In this document: one piece after another, positions 1-5,021 of the stretch
Layout of the letters: every line of letters starts with the position of its first letter
Position numbering within the stretch: the first letter of the stretch is position 1
Assembly: GCA_910587575.1 (NCBI GenBank)
Contig: CAJULU010000097.1
Coordinates: forward strand, 1-6,179
Reading direction: 5' to 3'
Length of the DNA: 6,179 bases
Origin: an uncultured Dorea sp.
Lineage (GTDB): Bacteria > Bacillota > Clostridia > Lachnospirales > Lachnospiraceae
Program-made: the position numbers and the translations under genes
Notes under the pieces: generated by a model
What the model was told of the DNA's origin: nothing
Database searches by the model: none
What the model saw: only the letters and a program-made list of their open reading frames with translations

Positions 1-257
1 GCGACTGGTATAAGTTTACGAAAAGCGGGATTACAAAGGAAAAGGCAATATTAGCTGTATGTGAAGTGTGTCATGCGGATGTATCGGAAATTGTTGCTTT
101 TGGAGATGATTATGCAGATATAGGTATGTTAAAGCTATGCGGTGTTGGTGTTGCGATGGATAATGCGGTACAAGAAGTCAAAGACATTGCTGATGATATA
201 ACACTTTCAAATGAGGAGGATGGCGTAGCCGCCTATTTGGAAAAGAGGATCATTTAA
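1..257 (+). CDS. Cof-type HAD family phosphatase, C-terminal fragment
   Basis: The reading frame is open from the left edge (first full codon at 3) to a TAA at 255-257, giving the last 84 residues of a protein whose family is usually about 260-280 residues. What is seen: a lysine-bearing SGITKEKAI segment (HAD motif III) and GDDYADIGML (motif IV with the Mg-binding aspartates), followed by GVGVAMDNAVQEVKDIAD and SNEEDGVA. This is the typical tail of Cof/YidA-like HAD subfamily IIB enzymes. Members are cytoplasmic Mg-dependent phosphatases acting on sugar phosphates, nucleotides or flavin-related phosphates; the substrate cannot be read from this part. The nucleophile DxD motif and the cap domain lie off the window. 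Motif IV has Ala where the family usually has Asn (GDDYND), a mild variation that keeps both acidic residues. The gene ends 38 bases before the M24 peptidase on the same strand, so the two may be co-transcribed. Confidence 0.93.
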   Translation, partial: DWYKFTKSGITKEKAILAVCEVCHADVSEIVAFGDDYADIGMLKLCGVGVAMDNAVQEVKDIADDITLSNEEDGVAAYLEKRII

Positions 258-265
258 GGTATATA
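237..265 (+). promoter_or_regulatory. Weak candidate promoter for the M24 gene
   Basis: TTGGAA at 237-242 and TATATA at 260-265 are 17 bases apart and would start transcription just ahead of the peptidase gene. Each box matches the consensus at only four of six positions and the -35 lies inside the phosphatase gene, so simple read-through from upstream is an equally good explanation. Confidence 0.25.
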
Positions 266-295
266 TAAACAGATCATTATAGTGAGGTAAGGGAA

Positions 296-991
296 ATGCT
301 TGATTTGTACTTTGCAATGCAGGATTTGAACAGGGAAGCCATAAAACATATTGCCTGCACAATGAAAGCCGGGATGAACCTGCGGGATATCAAGGCGTTG
401 TGTGAAGATTATCTGTTGAAAAATGGCGCAGACTCATTTTGGTACTGGGATGTTGGCGCTTTTGTTTTTGCCGGAGACGAAACCGCTATATCCGTATCGG
501 GCAGGGATTACACAGCAGCGGATAGAACCATACAGGAAAATGATATGATTACCATTGATTTGAGCCCTCAAAAGGATAACATCTGGGGGGATTATGCAAG
601 GACGCTTGTGATAGAAGACGGCAAGGTATGCGACAAAATCGACGGAATAAAAAATGATGAGTGGCGAAGCGGACTTCAGATGGAAGTATGGCTGCACAAA
701 ACTTTAATGGATGTGGCAGCGCCGGATATGACATTTGAAGAATTATACTATTACATGAATAATTTGATTGTGAAAAAGGGATTTCTTAATCTGGACTTTC
801 TTGGAAACCTCGGACATTCCATTGTAAAAAATAGGAATGACCGGGTATATATCGAAAAGGGAAATTGTCAAAAGTTATCAGAGGTCAAAATGTTTACCTT
901 TGAACCACATATCAGTATTCCTGATTCCAAATACGGATACAAGAGAGAAGATATCTATTATTTTGAGCATGGCAGGTTAATAAAATTATAG
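296..991 (+). CDS. M24 family metallopeptidase (aminopeptidase P / MetAP-like fold)
   Basis: A 231-residue cytoplasmic protein with no signal peptide. All five metal ligands of the pita-bread M24 fold can be assigned: Asp88 (ITIDLSP), Asp99 (GDYARTL, the usual 11 residues later), His174 (GNLGHSI), Glu203 (FTFEPHI) and Glu218 (YKREDIYYF). Known family members remove N-terminal residues from peptides, such as Xaa-Pro aminopeptidases and methionine aminopeptidases. This protein has only the catalytic domain and no creatinase N-terminal domain, so it is shorter than full aminopeptidase P. Oddity: the segment just before the first Asp reads SVSGRDY where many M24 peptidases have a His-Gly pair; by my alignment the active-site His is replaced by Ser68, so substrate or activity may differ. 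The ATG at 296 is preceded by a purine-rich GAGGTAAGGGA ribosome binding site at good spacing. It may share a transcript with the upstream phosphatase. Confidence 0.88.
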   Translation: MLDLYFAMQDLNREAIKHIACTMKAGMNLRDIKALCEDYLLKNGADSFWYWDVGAFVFAGDETAISVSGRDYTAADRTIQENDMITIDLSPQKDNIWGDYARTLVIEDGKVCDKIDGIKNDEWRSGLQMEVWLHKTLMDVAAPDMTFEELYYYMNNLIVKKGFLNLDFLGNLGHSIVKNRNDRVYIEKGNCQKLSEVKMFTFEPHISIPDSKYGYKREDIYYFEHGRLIKL

Positions 992-1029
992 ACCGCATAG
1001 AATCTTATCGAAGAACAGACTACTATCAT

Positions 1030-1902
1030 TTACCGTTTGGCCTTCCGGTATCCCGCTTCCTGCGCCTCTTCCTCCGTCCGGAAGATTACCAGATTCTTAG
1101 AATCCCCCATTTCCTCATACGCCGCCTGTCCCGGACAATGATAGATCTTCGATCTCGAATTTCCTCTGATTTCTCCCTGTACCGGCTCAGCCTGACCGTT
1201 TCCTGTCTCCCCCTCCCGGCTGTCCCCGGTCGCATAATCAATCACAACCCCAGGCTGAACATTATAGACAAACACATTAAAAGAAATTGCCTCTCCATCG
1301 TCCTCAACAGAATATGCCTCCATCTGTACACCGTCTGCTACCAGATTCTCCCCCTCGAAGACAGGCGTCACCCTGTATAAGACATGATTCTGCGTTTCCT
1401 TCACATAATCTGCCACCATGTTCTCAAACGGCAGCATTCCATCCACATTCATATAGCGGGTACCCGTGATCAGATTCTTCTCATTCGCATTCTCCCCGGA
1501 TAACTGATATCCGATCAGATGGCACCTGTTATAGAGATTTTTCCCGTCCACATGGTCATACTGGACCGAATGCCATCCGGTCGGCTTCACCTGGCTTATG
1601 CTCCCCCTCTCCTCCACAGGCATCAGGTCCGTTCCCACGCTTGCACAGGCCGCACCGCATCTTCCCAGATGATCCAGTTCACTGTAAGTCTCAAAGGACT
1701 GTTCACCAGAATCTTCCCCCGAAAAATCCGGTTCATTTCCGAAAATCTCCACATAAGGCTCTCCAGAATACTCCGGCACATCTTCCAGTGAAATACTCTC
1801 AGCAGCACTCTGTGTCTCACTCCTTCCCCCTTCTTCACATGCCGTCAGAAACAGACAGCAAAGTACGGCCAGCAGCCAGAAATACTTAAAATTCTTTCTC
1901 AT
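1030..1902 (-). CDS. Secreted lipoprotein DNA/RNA non-specific endonuclease
   Basis: A 290-residue protein with a lipoprotein signal: basic start, hydrophobic core at residues 8-19, and lipobox LTAC with Cys22, so it should be anchored outside the membrane. Residues 24-75 are an acidic Ser/Gly/Glu linker. The nuclease domain spans about 76-225. It carries NRCHLIGYQL, a form of the DRGH motif of the beta-beta-alpha metal nucleases (NucA, EndA, Spd1 group), with His128 as general base, then NLITGTRYMN, where Asn152 fits the Mg-binding Asn 24 residues after the His as in Spd1-type enzymes. It should cut DNA and RNA without sequence preference, for defence, nutrition or DNA entry. The last 45 residues (RGNSRSKIYHCPG to EEEAQEAGYRKAKR) resemble a small Ada-like or 'sunset' add-on domain. 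The gene start overlaps the stop of the upstream gene (ATGA), and its AAGGAGG lies inside that gene's last codons, which indicates translational coupling. Cys127 replaces the usual Gly in DRGH; I believe this is common in Lachnospiraceae homologues. Confidence 0.9.
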   Translation of the reverse strand: MRKNFKYFWLLAVLCCLFLTACEEGGRSETQSAAESISLEDVPEYSGEPYVEIFGNEPDFSGEDSGEQSFETYSELDHLGRCGAACASVGTDLMPVEERGSISQVKPTGWHSVQYDHVDGKNLYNRCHLIGYQLSGENANEKNLITGTRYMNVDGMLPFENMVADYVKETQNHVLYRVTPVFEGENLVADGVQMEAYSVEDDGEAISFNVFVYNVQPGVVIDYATGDSREGETGNGQAEPVQGEIRGNSRSKIYHCPGQAAYEEMGDSKNLVIFRTEEEAQEAGYRKAKR

Positions 1903-2315
1903 ATCTTCCGATAGACCTCCTTCGTAATCCGCTCATGAGAGGAACCTCTAAATTCCTCCGTTCTCTCCAGCGCCCAGTTTCCGTCCGACAGACTGACAGA
2001 TAAAAAAACATCTGCAGGATAGCAGCGATTCCAATGGTATAAAATCACAGACTCAATTTTCTGAAGATAATCCCCAATATCTGTATCTTCTGCAAAACAA
2101 AAATCCCCTTCCCCTGCATCGCACAGAAAATCCTCTGATACTCTGATCTCTGCCCCCACATCATTCTGAAACAACTTTGCAGAGTATTCATTCATATACA
2201 GCCGTTTCCCGCTGCATTCCTTCAGAAGATTCTCCCGCAGAATCCGGTCCTGGCTCTGACGCCGTCCGTGAAACATCATACCATTCTTCTCATCAACACA
2301 TACGACTGCAATCAT
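1899..2315 (-). CDS. Conserved cytoplasmic protein of unknown function, coupled to the nuclease
   Basis: A 138-residue protein with no signal peptide or membrane segment, starting MIAVVCVDEKNG. The start at 2315 is chosen because AGAGGAGA lies about seven bases upstream; a longer frame from GTG at 2333 would use the ribosome binding site itself as codons. I recall homologues in Lachnospiraceae sometimes carrying the label 'ribonuclease Z', but the HxHxDH zinc motif of that enzyme is absent and the protein is far too short, so I regard the label as doubtful. Visible blocks are GRRQSQDRILRE (18-29), RLYMNEYSAKLF (38-49), ILYHWNRCYPADVF (91-104) and EEFRGSSHERITKEVY (120-135). The first 45 residues faintly recall the dihydrofolate-reductase beginning; this is weak and may be chance. 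It is the first gene of a two-gene operon and its TGA overlaps the nuclease ATG by four bases. A role as helper, regulator or cytoplasmic guard for the nuclease is inference from position only. Confidence 0.85.
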   Translation of the reverse strand: MIAVVCVDEKNGMMFHGRRQSQDRILRENLLKECSGKRLYMNEYSAKLFQNDVGAEIRVSEDFLCDAGEGDFCFAEDTDIGDYLQKIESVILYHWNRCYPADVFLSVSLSDGNWALERTEEFRGSSHERITKEVYRKI

Positions 2316-2370
2316 TCTATGATCTCCTCTCACTATTGCACAAAAATCTGGTTCACTGGCTGATTCTCTG

Positions 2371-2399
2371 ATTTTATCACTTTCTACACTTAATCACAA
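2371..2399 (-). promoter_or_regulatory. Promoter of the nuclease operon
   Basis: Read on the minus strand: TTGTGA (-35, complement of 2394-2399), a 17-base spacer, and TAAAAT (-10, complement of 2371-2376) preceded by TG at the extended -10 position. Transcription would start near 2364, about 50 bases before the ATG at 2315. Confidence 0.65.
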
Positions 2400-2415
2400 T
2401 ACATTTATTCAAGAC

Positions 2416-2480
2416 TTATAAAAAGAGGCTGTTGCAAAAGTACAGCAATCACTGCATTTTGCAACAGCCTCTTTTTATAA
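2416..2480 (-). terminator. Strong intrinsic terminator built on a perfect 24-bp inverted repeat
   Basis: Arms at 2416-2439 and 2457-2480 are exact reverse complements (core GAGGCTGTTGC, flanked by A and T tracts) around a 17-base centre. The element begins four bases after the membrane protein's stop codon when read leftwards, and the minus-strand RNA has a T-rich tail after the stem. In the minus-strand RNA the centre also pairs further (TGCAG with CTGTA, using one G-U pair and one bulge), while the plus strand has an A-C mismatch there. This favours use by the leftward transcript, though the symmetry would allow both directions. It insulates the nuclease operon promoter at 2371-2399. Confidence 0.85.
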
Positions 2481-2484
2481 TAAT

Positions 2485-2853
2485 TTACTGTTTACTGTTT
2501 CCAGCATCCTTACGTTTCATAGCAGATATGAGATGCATGATCCCGCAGATTCCTGCATAACCACCCCATATTTTCAAGTCGCTATAACTTCCCGCCAGTG
2601 ATATTCCTAATAATGCACCAATCATATACAGAATGATACAGGCAATATTTCCTCCATTTTTCTCCTTATTTCTGGTCGCAATAGATACAATACCTGCCGA
2701 CAGCAGGCAGATTGCAACCATAACCCCGGCGCTTCCGCCAACTTCTCCATTATCCGCCAATGCATTGCCCAGGCCCGCCGCACATGACTGAAATGTTACA
2801 AATACGAATAAAATAATAGATAAGATACCTGTCACTAATTTTGCCGTCTTCAT
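2485..2853 (-). CDS. Small four-helix membrane protein, partner of the DUF5067-like lipoprotein
   Basis: A 122-residue integral membrane protein. Hydrophobic segments lie at about 6-26, 41-60, 69-88 and 94-112, separated by short loops, with a basic tail AMKRKDAGNSKQ. The first helix ends in FQSCAAGLGNAL, a stretch I associate with a widespread Firmicute family of small uncharacterised membrane proteins often found beside lipoproteins; I cannot assign a function. The ATG at 2853 is chosen because AGGAGG (complement of 2861-2866) sits seven bases upstream. A TTG start at 2859 would be one base from that motif and can be excluded. The Shine-Dalgarno overlaps the lipoprotein's TAG, and only 11 bases separate the two genes, so they form one operon with probable translational coupling. 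A terminator follows directly. The two products may form a complex at the outer face of the membrane (inference). Confidence 0.85.
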   Translation of the reverse strand: MKTAKLVTGILSIILFVFVTFQSCAAGLGNALADNGEVGGSAGVMVAICLLSAGIVSIATRNKEKNGGNIACIILYMIGALLGISLAGSYSDLKIWGGYAGICGIMHLISAMKRKDAGNSKQ

Positions 2854-2864
2854 TCCCAAACCTC

Positions 2865-3461
2865 CTACTGCAGCGATAATTCCTGCTCCTGATAAATATC
2901 ATCAAATAAATTCTCCGGGGATTGGTCCGTTACCTTCAGTACAACCGGGTTCGTTATATCCTGCAGCGTAAAGATAAACGCCACCTCCAAGGAAGAATCC
3001 TTCATCAGTTCTTTGGAAAGGTTACTCTCTGCCTCATTCGGATCCATGAAATCTCCGGCAGTAAATCCGCACTCAATTCCATTCTGAAATACCTGCGGAT
3101 AGAATGTTGACTGCGCAGTCTTTGTCTCAGCCGATTTATTTGTATATGTAAAATAAATCCGGACTGCATCCGCCCCGTTATAGTCTTTCGTCAGTTCATG
3201 CCGTACATAAACCAGGCTTCCTTCCGTATTTTCAATATTAATCTGTTCAACTCTGGTTCCCGTTTCTGTGTCTGTGTCCGTATCTTCTTCTGCCGTGCCT
3301 TTTAGTATCACCTCGTCTTCTGTTATTTCTAATTTCTGGTCCCCATCTTCAATTACTTCCGTTGCTTTTCCACTTTCCTCCGGGGTATCGCTGACACTGC
3401 AGCCCAGTATTGATACCATTGCAGTCATTGTAATGGCTATCACAGCTATTTTTTTCTTCAT
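2865..3461 (-). CDS. Lipoprotein with DUF5067-like immunoglobulin-type domain
   Basis: A 198-residue exported lipoprotein: KKK start, hydrophobic core, and lipobox ILGC with Cys21. Residues 22-80 are an acidic, low-complexity linker including TDTDTETGT, encoded by short GACACA-like hexamer repeats. Residues about 83-182 form a beta-rich domain (LVYVRHEL, AVRIYFTYTNKS, SSLEVAFIFTLQD, PVVLKVTDQ) that fits the DUF5067/DUF4352-like group of surface lipoproteins with an Ig-like fold. The function of this group is unknown; binding a ligand or partner at the cell surface is the usual guess. AAGGAG lies nine bases before the ATG. It is the first gene of the operon with the four-helix protein and faces the RHH regulator across a 125-bp gap that contains probable operator repeats, so regulation by that small protein is likely. 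Confidence 0.87.
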   Translation of the reverse strand: MKKKIAVIAITMTAMVSILGCSVSDTPEESGKATEVIEDGDQKLEITEDEVILKGTAEEDTDTDTETGTRVEQINIENTEGSLVYVRHELTKDYNGADAVRIYFTYTNKSAETKTAQSTFYPQVFQNGIECGFTAGDFMDPNEAESNLSKELMKDSSLEVAFIFTLQDITNPVVLKVTDQSPENLFDDIYQEQELSLQ

Positions 3462-3483
3462 TCCTTTTTTCTCCTTATCCTAT

Positions 3484-3514
3484 TTTATACTACTTTATAC
3501 TACTAATGAGTATA
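3484..3514. promoter_or_regulatory. Candidate operator: three TATACT half-sites
   Basis: TTTATACTAC occurs twice in direct tandem (3484-3493 and 3494-3503), placing TATACT at 3486-3491 and 3496-3501, exactly one helical turn apart. An inverted copy, AGTATA, lies at 3509-3514, making a 6-bp dyad with the middle copy. The cluster covers the -10 and spacer of the lipoprotein promoter. RHH proteins commonly bind short half-sites in this kind of tandem or inverted layout. The AT-rich promoter context could produce part of this by chance. Confidence 0.5.
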
Positions 3515-3520
3515 TGTCAA
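3494..3520 (-). promoter_or_regulatory. Promoter of the lipoprotein operon
   Basis: On the minus strand a perfect TTGACA (complement of 3515-3520) precedes TATAAA (complement of 3494-3499) at a short 15-base spacing; TAAAGT at 3492-3497 gives 17 bases but a poorer match. A second TATAAA lies 10 bases further downstream (3484-3489). A perfect -35 with an awkward spacer and repeats over the -10 suggests a controlled promoter. Confidence 0.6.
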
Positions 3521-3524
3521 TATT

Positions 3525-3552
3525 TTGTCGTATATATTTATTATAAAATAAT
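3525..3552 (+). promoter_or_regulatory. Candidate promoter of the RHH regulator gene
   Basis: TTGTCG (3525-3530) and AATAAT (3547-3552) are 16 bases apart and would start transcription near 3559, leaving a leader of about 28 bases. Its -35 lies four bases from the opposite -35 of the lipoprotein promoter, so the two face away from each other over the operator region. Confidence 0.45.
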
Positions 3553-3586
3553 TCATTTTTTCACTATAACCTTGCAAGGAGCCAGT

Positions 3587-3736
3587 ATGATGAAACCACT
3601 AAAAAGTAAAGTCAGTATTACTCTCGATTCAGATGTCATAGAAAAGATCAAGCTGCTTGCCGAAGAAGATGACCGTTCTTTTTCGCAGTATATCAATCTG
3701 ATCCTCAAAGAGCATCTGAATCAAAAAGAAGCATAG
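3587..3736 (+). CDS. Ribbon-helix-helix (CopG/Arc-type) DNA-binding protein
   Basis: A 49-residue protein that matches the RHH fold along its whole length. Residues 6-14 (KSKVSITLD) give the DNA-contacting beta strand with alternating side chains, 15-29 (SDVIEKIKLLAEEDD) helix A, and 31-47 (SFSQYINLILKEHLNQK) helix B. Such proteins bind DNA as dimers, inserting the paired strands into the major groove, and act as repressors or antitoxins. No toxin gene lies next to it, so a stand-alone regulator is more likely. AAGGAG at 3576-3581 serves either of two adjacent ATG codons, 3587 (five bases) or 3590 (eight bases); the true start is uncertain by one residue. It faces the lipoprotein operon, with TATACT half-sites between them. 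Its last codons and stop lie within a hairpin that serves the opposing kinase transcript as terminator. Confidence 0.88.
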   Translation: MMKPLKSKVSITLDSDVIEKIKLLAEEDDRSFSQYINLILKEHLNQKEA

Positions 3737-3755
3737 GCTTATGTCTTATGCTTCT
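3722..3755 (-). terminator. Intrinsic terminator of the kinase gene, overlapping the RHH stop codon
   Basis: AGAAGCATA (3727-3735) pairs with TATGCTTCT (3747-3755) around an 11-base loop. Read on the minus strand, the stem is followed at once by five Ts (complement of 3722-3726), the normal order for a leftward terminator. On the plus strand only a looser T-rich stretch follows, so termination of the RHH mRNA here would be weaker. The left arm is part of the RHH coding sequence. Confidence 0.6.
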
Positions 3756-3784
3756 CCATTTTCTCATTTATTCTTATTCTCATG

Positions 3785-3801
3785 GTATGCTGCCAGCATA
3801 C
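3785..3801. repeat. Perfect 17-bp palindrome in the kinase 3' region
   Basis: GTATGCTGCCAGCATAC is symmetric around position 3793. It lies in the 89-bp gap between the convergent RHH and kinase genes, about 25 bases past the kinase stop. No T tract follows on either strand, so it is not itself a typical terminator. It may help RNA folding ahead of the terminator at 3722-3755 or be a protein-binding site. Confidence 0.4.
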
Positions 3802-3825
3802 ATTTACAAATCATAGTTTAAACCA

Positions 3826-4941
3826 TTAAACCACCATATCCAGAAAATCCCATAAGATGATTACGATCAGTAAAAGCAGAAATTCTAAAATAACATATCC
3901 CGCTATCCGGAAAACAGGATTCTTTGAATTTAAAAGCGGTGTATTGTCTCTGCAGCCCAGGTAATTGAATACAACCCCTACTTCCGCAAACTGAGACAAT
4001 ATAAGCAAAACCTTCTGGGGAAAAGCGATTCCTCCGTTCACCGGAACTCCGTCTTCCAGAATCTCCAATGACAGAAATATATTAATAATCATCAGATATC
4101 CCAGGATACCCACAACCATTTTCCATACTTTCCCACTCCGAAAACCAGGCGGAAGAAATCTGCGCCACTCTGGCAGCACTCGATTCTCTGCAGTCCCCCC
4201 GGCTTTCACCGTTTCTTCTATAACAGAAGGATATGACTCTTCTAATGCCTGTTCCAGCTCTTTTACATTCTGATATCTTTCATTCGGATTCACAAAAGTA
4301 CACCTGCGAATCACAACTCCCAGTTTGCCGCCCACGATCTCTTCTACCGGAAATTTCCGTAAAATCATATAGTTTAATATCGTCCCTAATGCATAGATGT
4401 CTGAACGGCTGTCCGTCTGCCGACGCCCGAACTGCTCCGGCGCCGCAAATCCCTCCGTCCCCATGACCACCGTATCCCTGTTTTTCCCTGGACTTACGAT
4501 TCTGGCAATATCAAAATCAATTAATTTCACACCATTCTGCAAAGTTATCATAATGTTTTCCGGCTTCAGATCTCTGCAGACAATCGCAGGCTCTGCCATA
4601 TGAAGAGGATATAATGCATGACAGATTTTTTTCACAATGCAGACGGCTTCTTCTGCTGTCAGTTCCTGCTCGCACAGGATATCCTCCAGATTCCGTCCCT
4701 CAATATATTCCTCGATCACAATTAACCGCCGGCTATCCTGGATGTATTCATAAATCTGAGGGATAAAATCACTCCTATGAGATTTCAAAAAGGCATAAAT
4801 GGCTGTCTGTTCAATATTCATATACTTTTTCACGGCTATTTTTCCAGTAATGGTATTTCTAACAATCATGACTTTCTCATTGTCATTCAGTATCCCCAAT
4901 TCCTGATACTGGGATAAAATATATTCCTTTGACAAATCCAT
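3826..4941 (-). CDS. Membrane-anchored Ser/Thr protein kinase with CRD and DFD motifs
   Basis: A 371-residue protein. The N-terminal kinase domain spans about 8-235: IAVKK with Lys38 for ATP, Glu44 as the possible helix C partner, catalytic loop VCRDLKPEN with Asp124, Lys126 and Asn129, metal-binding DFD at 142-144, GTEGFAAPE (161-169) as activation-loop end and P+1 region, and SDIYALG (Asp181). No clear glycine-rich loop is visible. The canonical HRD is CRD and DFG is DFD; the essential acidic residues remain, so activity is likely. Instead of an extracellular PASTA region, the C-terminus has three hydrophobic segments (about 273-293, 308-328 and 345-367). The kinase thus sits in the cytoplasm on a membrane anchor with short loops. 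Start: AAGGTGAG precedes the ATG closely. It is transcribed away from an XRE regulator, and I recall similar kinase/HTH neighbours in other Firmicutes. The target is not known; the adjacent regulator is the simplest guess. Confidence 0.9.
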   Translation of the reverse strand: MDLSKEYILSQYQELGILNDNEKVMIVRNTITGKIAVKKYMNIEQTAIYAFLKSHRSDFIPQIYEYIQDSRRLIVIEEYIEGRNLEDILCEQELTAEEAVCIVKKICHALYPLHMAEPAIVCRDLKPENIMITLQNGVKLIDFDIARIVSPGKNRDTVVMGTEGFAAPEQFGRRQTDSRSDIYALGTILNYMILRKFPVEEIVGGKLGVVIRRCTFVNPNERYQNVKELEQALEESYPSVIEETVKAGGTAENRVLPEWRRFLPPGFRSGKVWKMVVGILGYLMIINIFLSLEILEDGVPVNGGIAFPQKVLLILSQFAEVGVVFNYLGCRDNTPLLNSKNPVFRIAGYVILEFLLLLIVIILWDFLDMVV

Positions 4942-4958
4942 CTGCTCACCTTCTTCTC

Positions 4959-4987
4959 TTGATTTTACACTAAAAAAATTATATGAT
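4959..4987 (+). promoter_or_regulatory. Promoter of the XRE regulator gene
   Basis: TTGATT (4959-4964), a 17-base spacer and TATGAT (4982-4987) would start transcription near 4994. An ATG at 4983 lies inside the -10 box and upstream of this start, so it cannot be the start codon if this promoter is real. The promoter occupies the same DNA as the kinase promoter in the opposite direction. Confidence 0.6.
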
Positions 4988-5006
4988 ATTTTTAAAGCTT
5001 AAGCAA
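4978..5006 (-). promoter_or_regulatory. Promoter of the kinase gene
   Basis: On the minus strand TTGCTT (complement of 5001-5006), a 17-base spacer and a perfect TATAAT (complement of 4978-4983) would start transcription near 4971, about 30 bases before the kinase ATG. Its -10 shares bases 4982-4983 with the -10 of the opposite promoter. Confidence 0.65.
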
Positions 5007-5021
5007 GAAAGGATTTTGAAG

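Noticed and set aside
992..1029. Terminator between the convergent M24 and nuclease genes
   Set aside because: No stem with a following T run can be made out in this short gap.
1138..1889. Several plus-strand open frames opposite the nuclease gene
   Set aside because: They are Pro/Ser/His-rich shadow frames of a clear minus-strand lipoprotein nuclease and lack ribosome binding sites and family features.
1899..2315. Ribonuclease Z annotation
   Set aside because: The protein is 138 residues and has no HxHxDH or other metallo-beta-lactamase motif.
3256..3290. Hexamer repeats coding TDTDTET in the lipoprotein as a phase-variable tract
   Set aside because: Only about two to three imperfect copies, in multiples of three bases, so length change would not switch the frame.
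3268..3546. A 92-residue plus-strand frame rich in Ser and Val opposite the lipoprotein start
   Set aside because: It is the antisense reading of the lipoprotein linker and signal peptide and runs into the promoter region; its hydrophobic end is an effect of AT-rich sequence.
3587..3736. Toxin-antitoxin system based on the RHH protein
   Set aside because: No toxin-like gene (RelE/ParE, PIN, HicA type) lies downstream on the same strand; the next gene is a convergent kinase.
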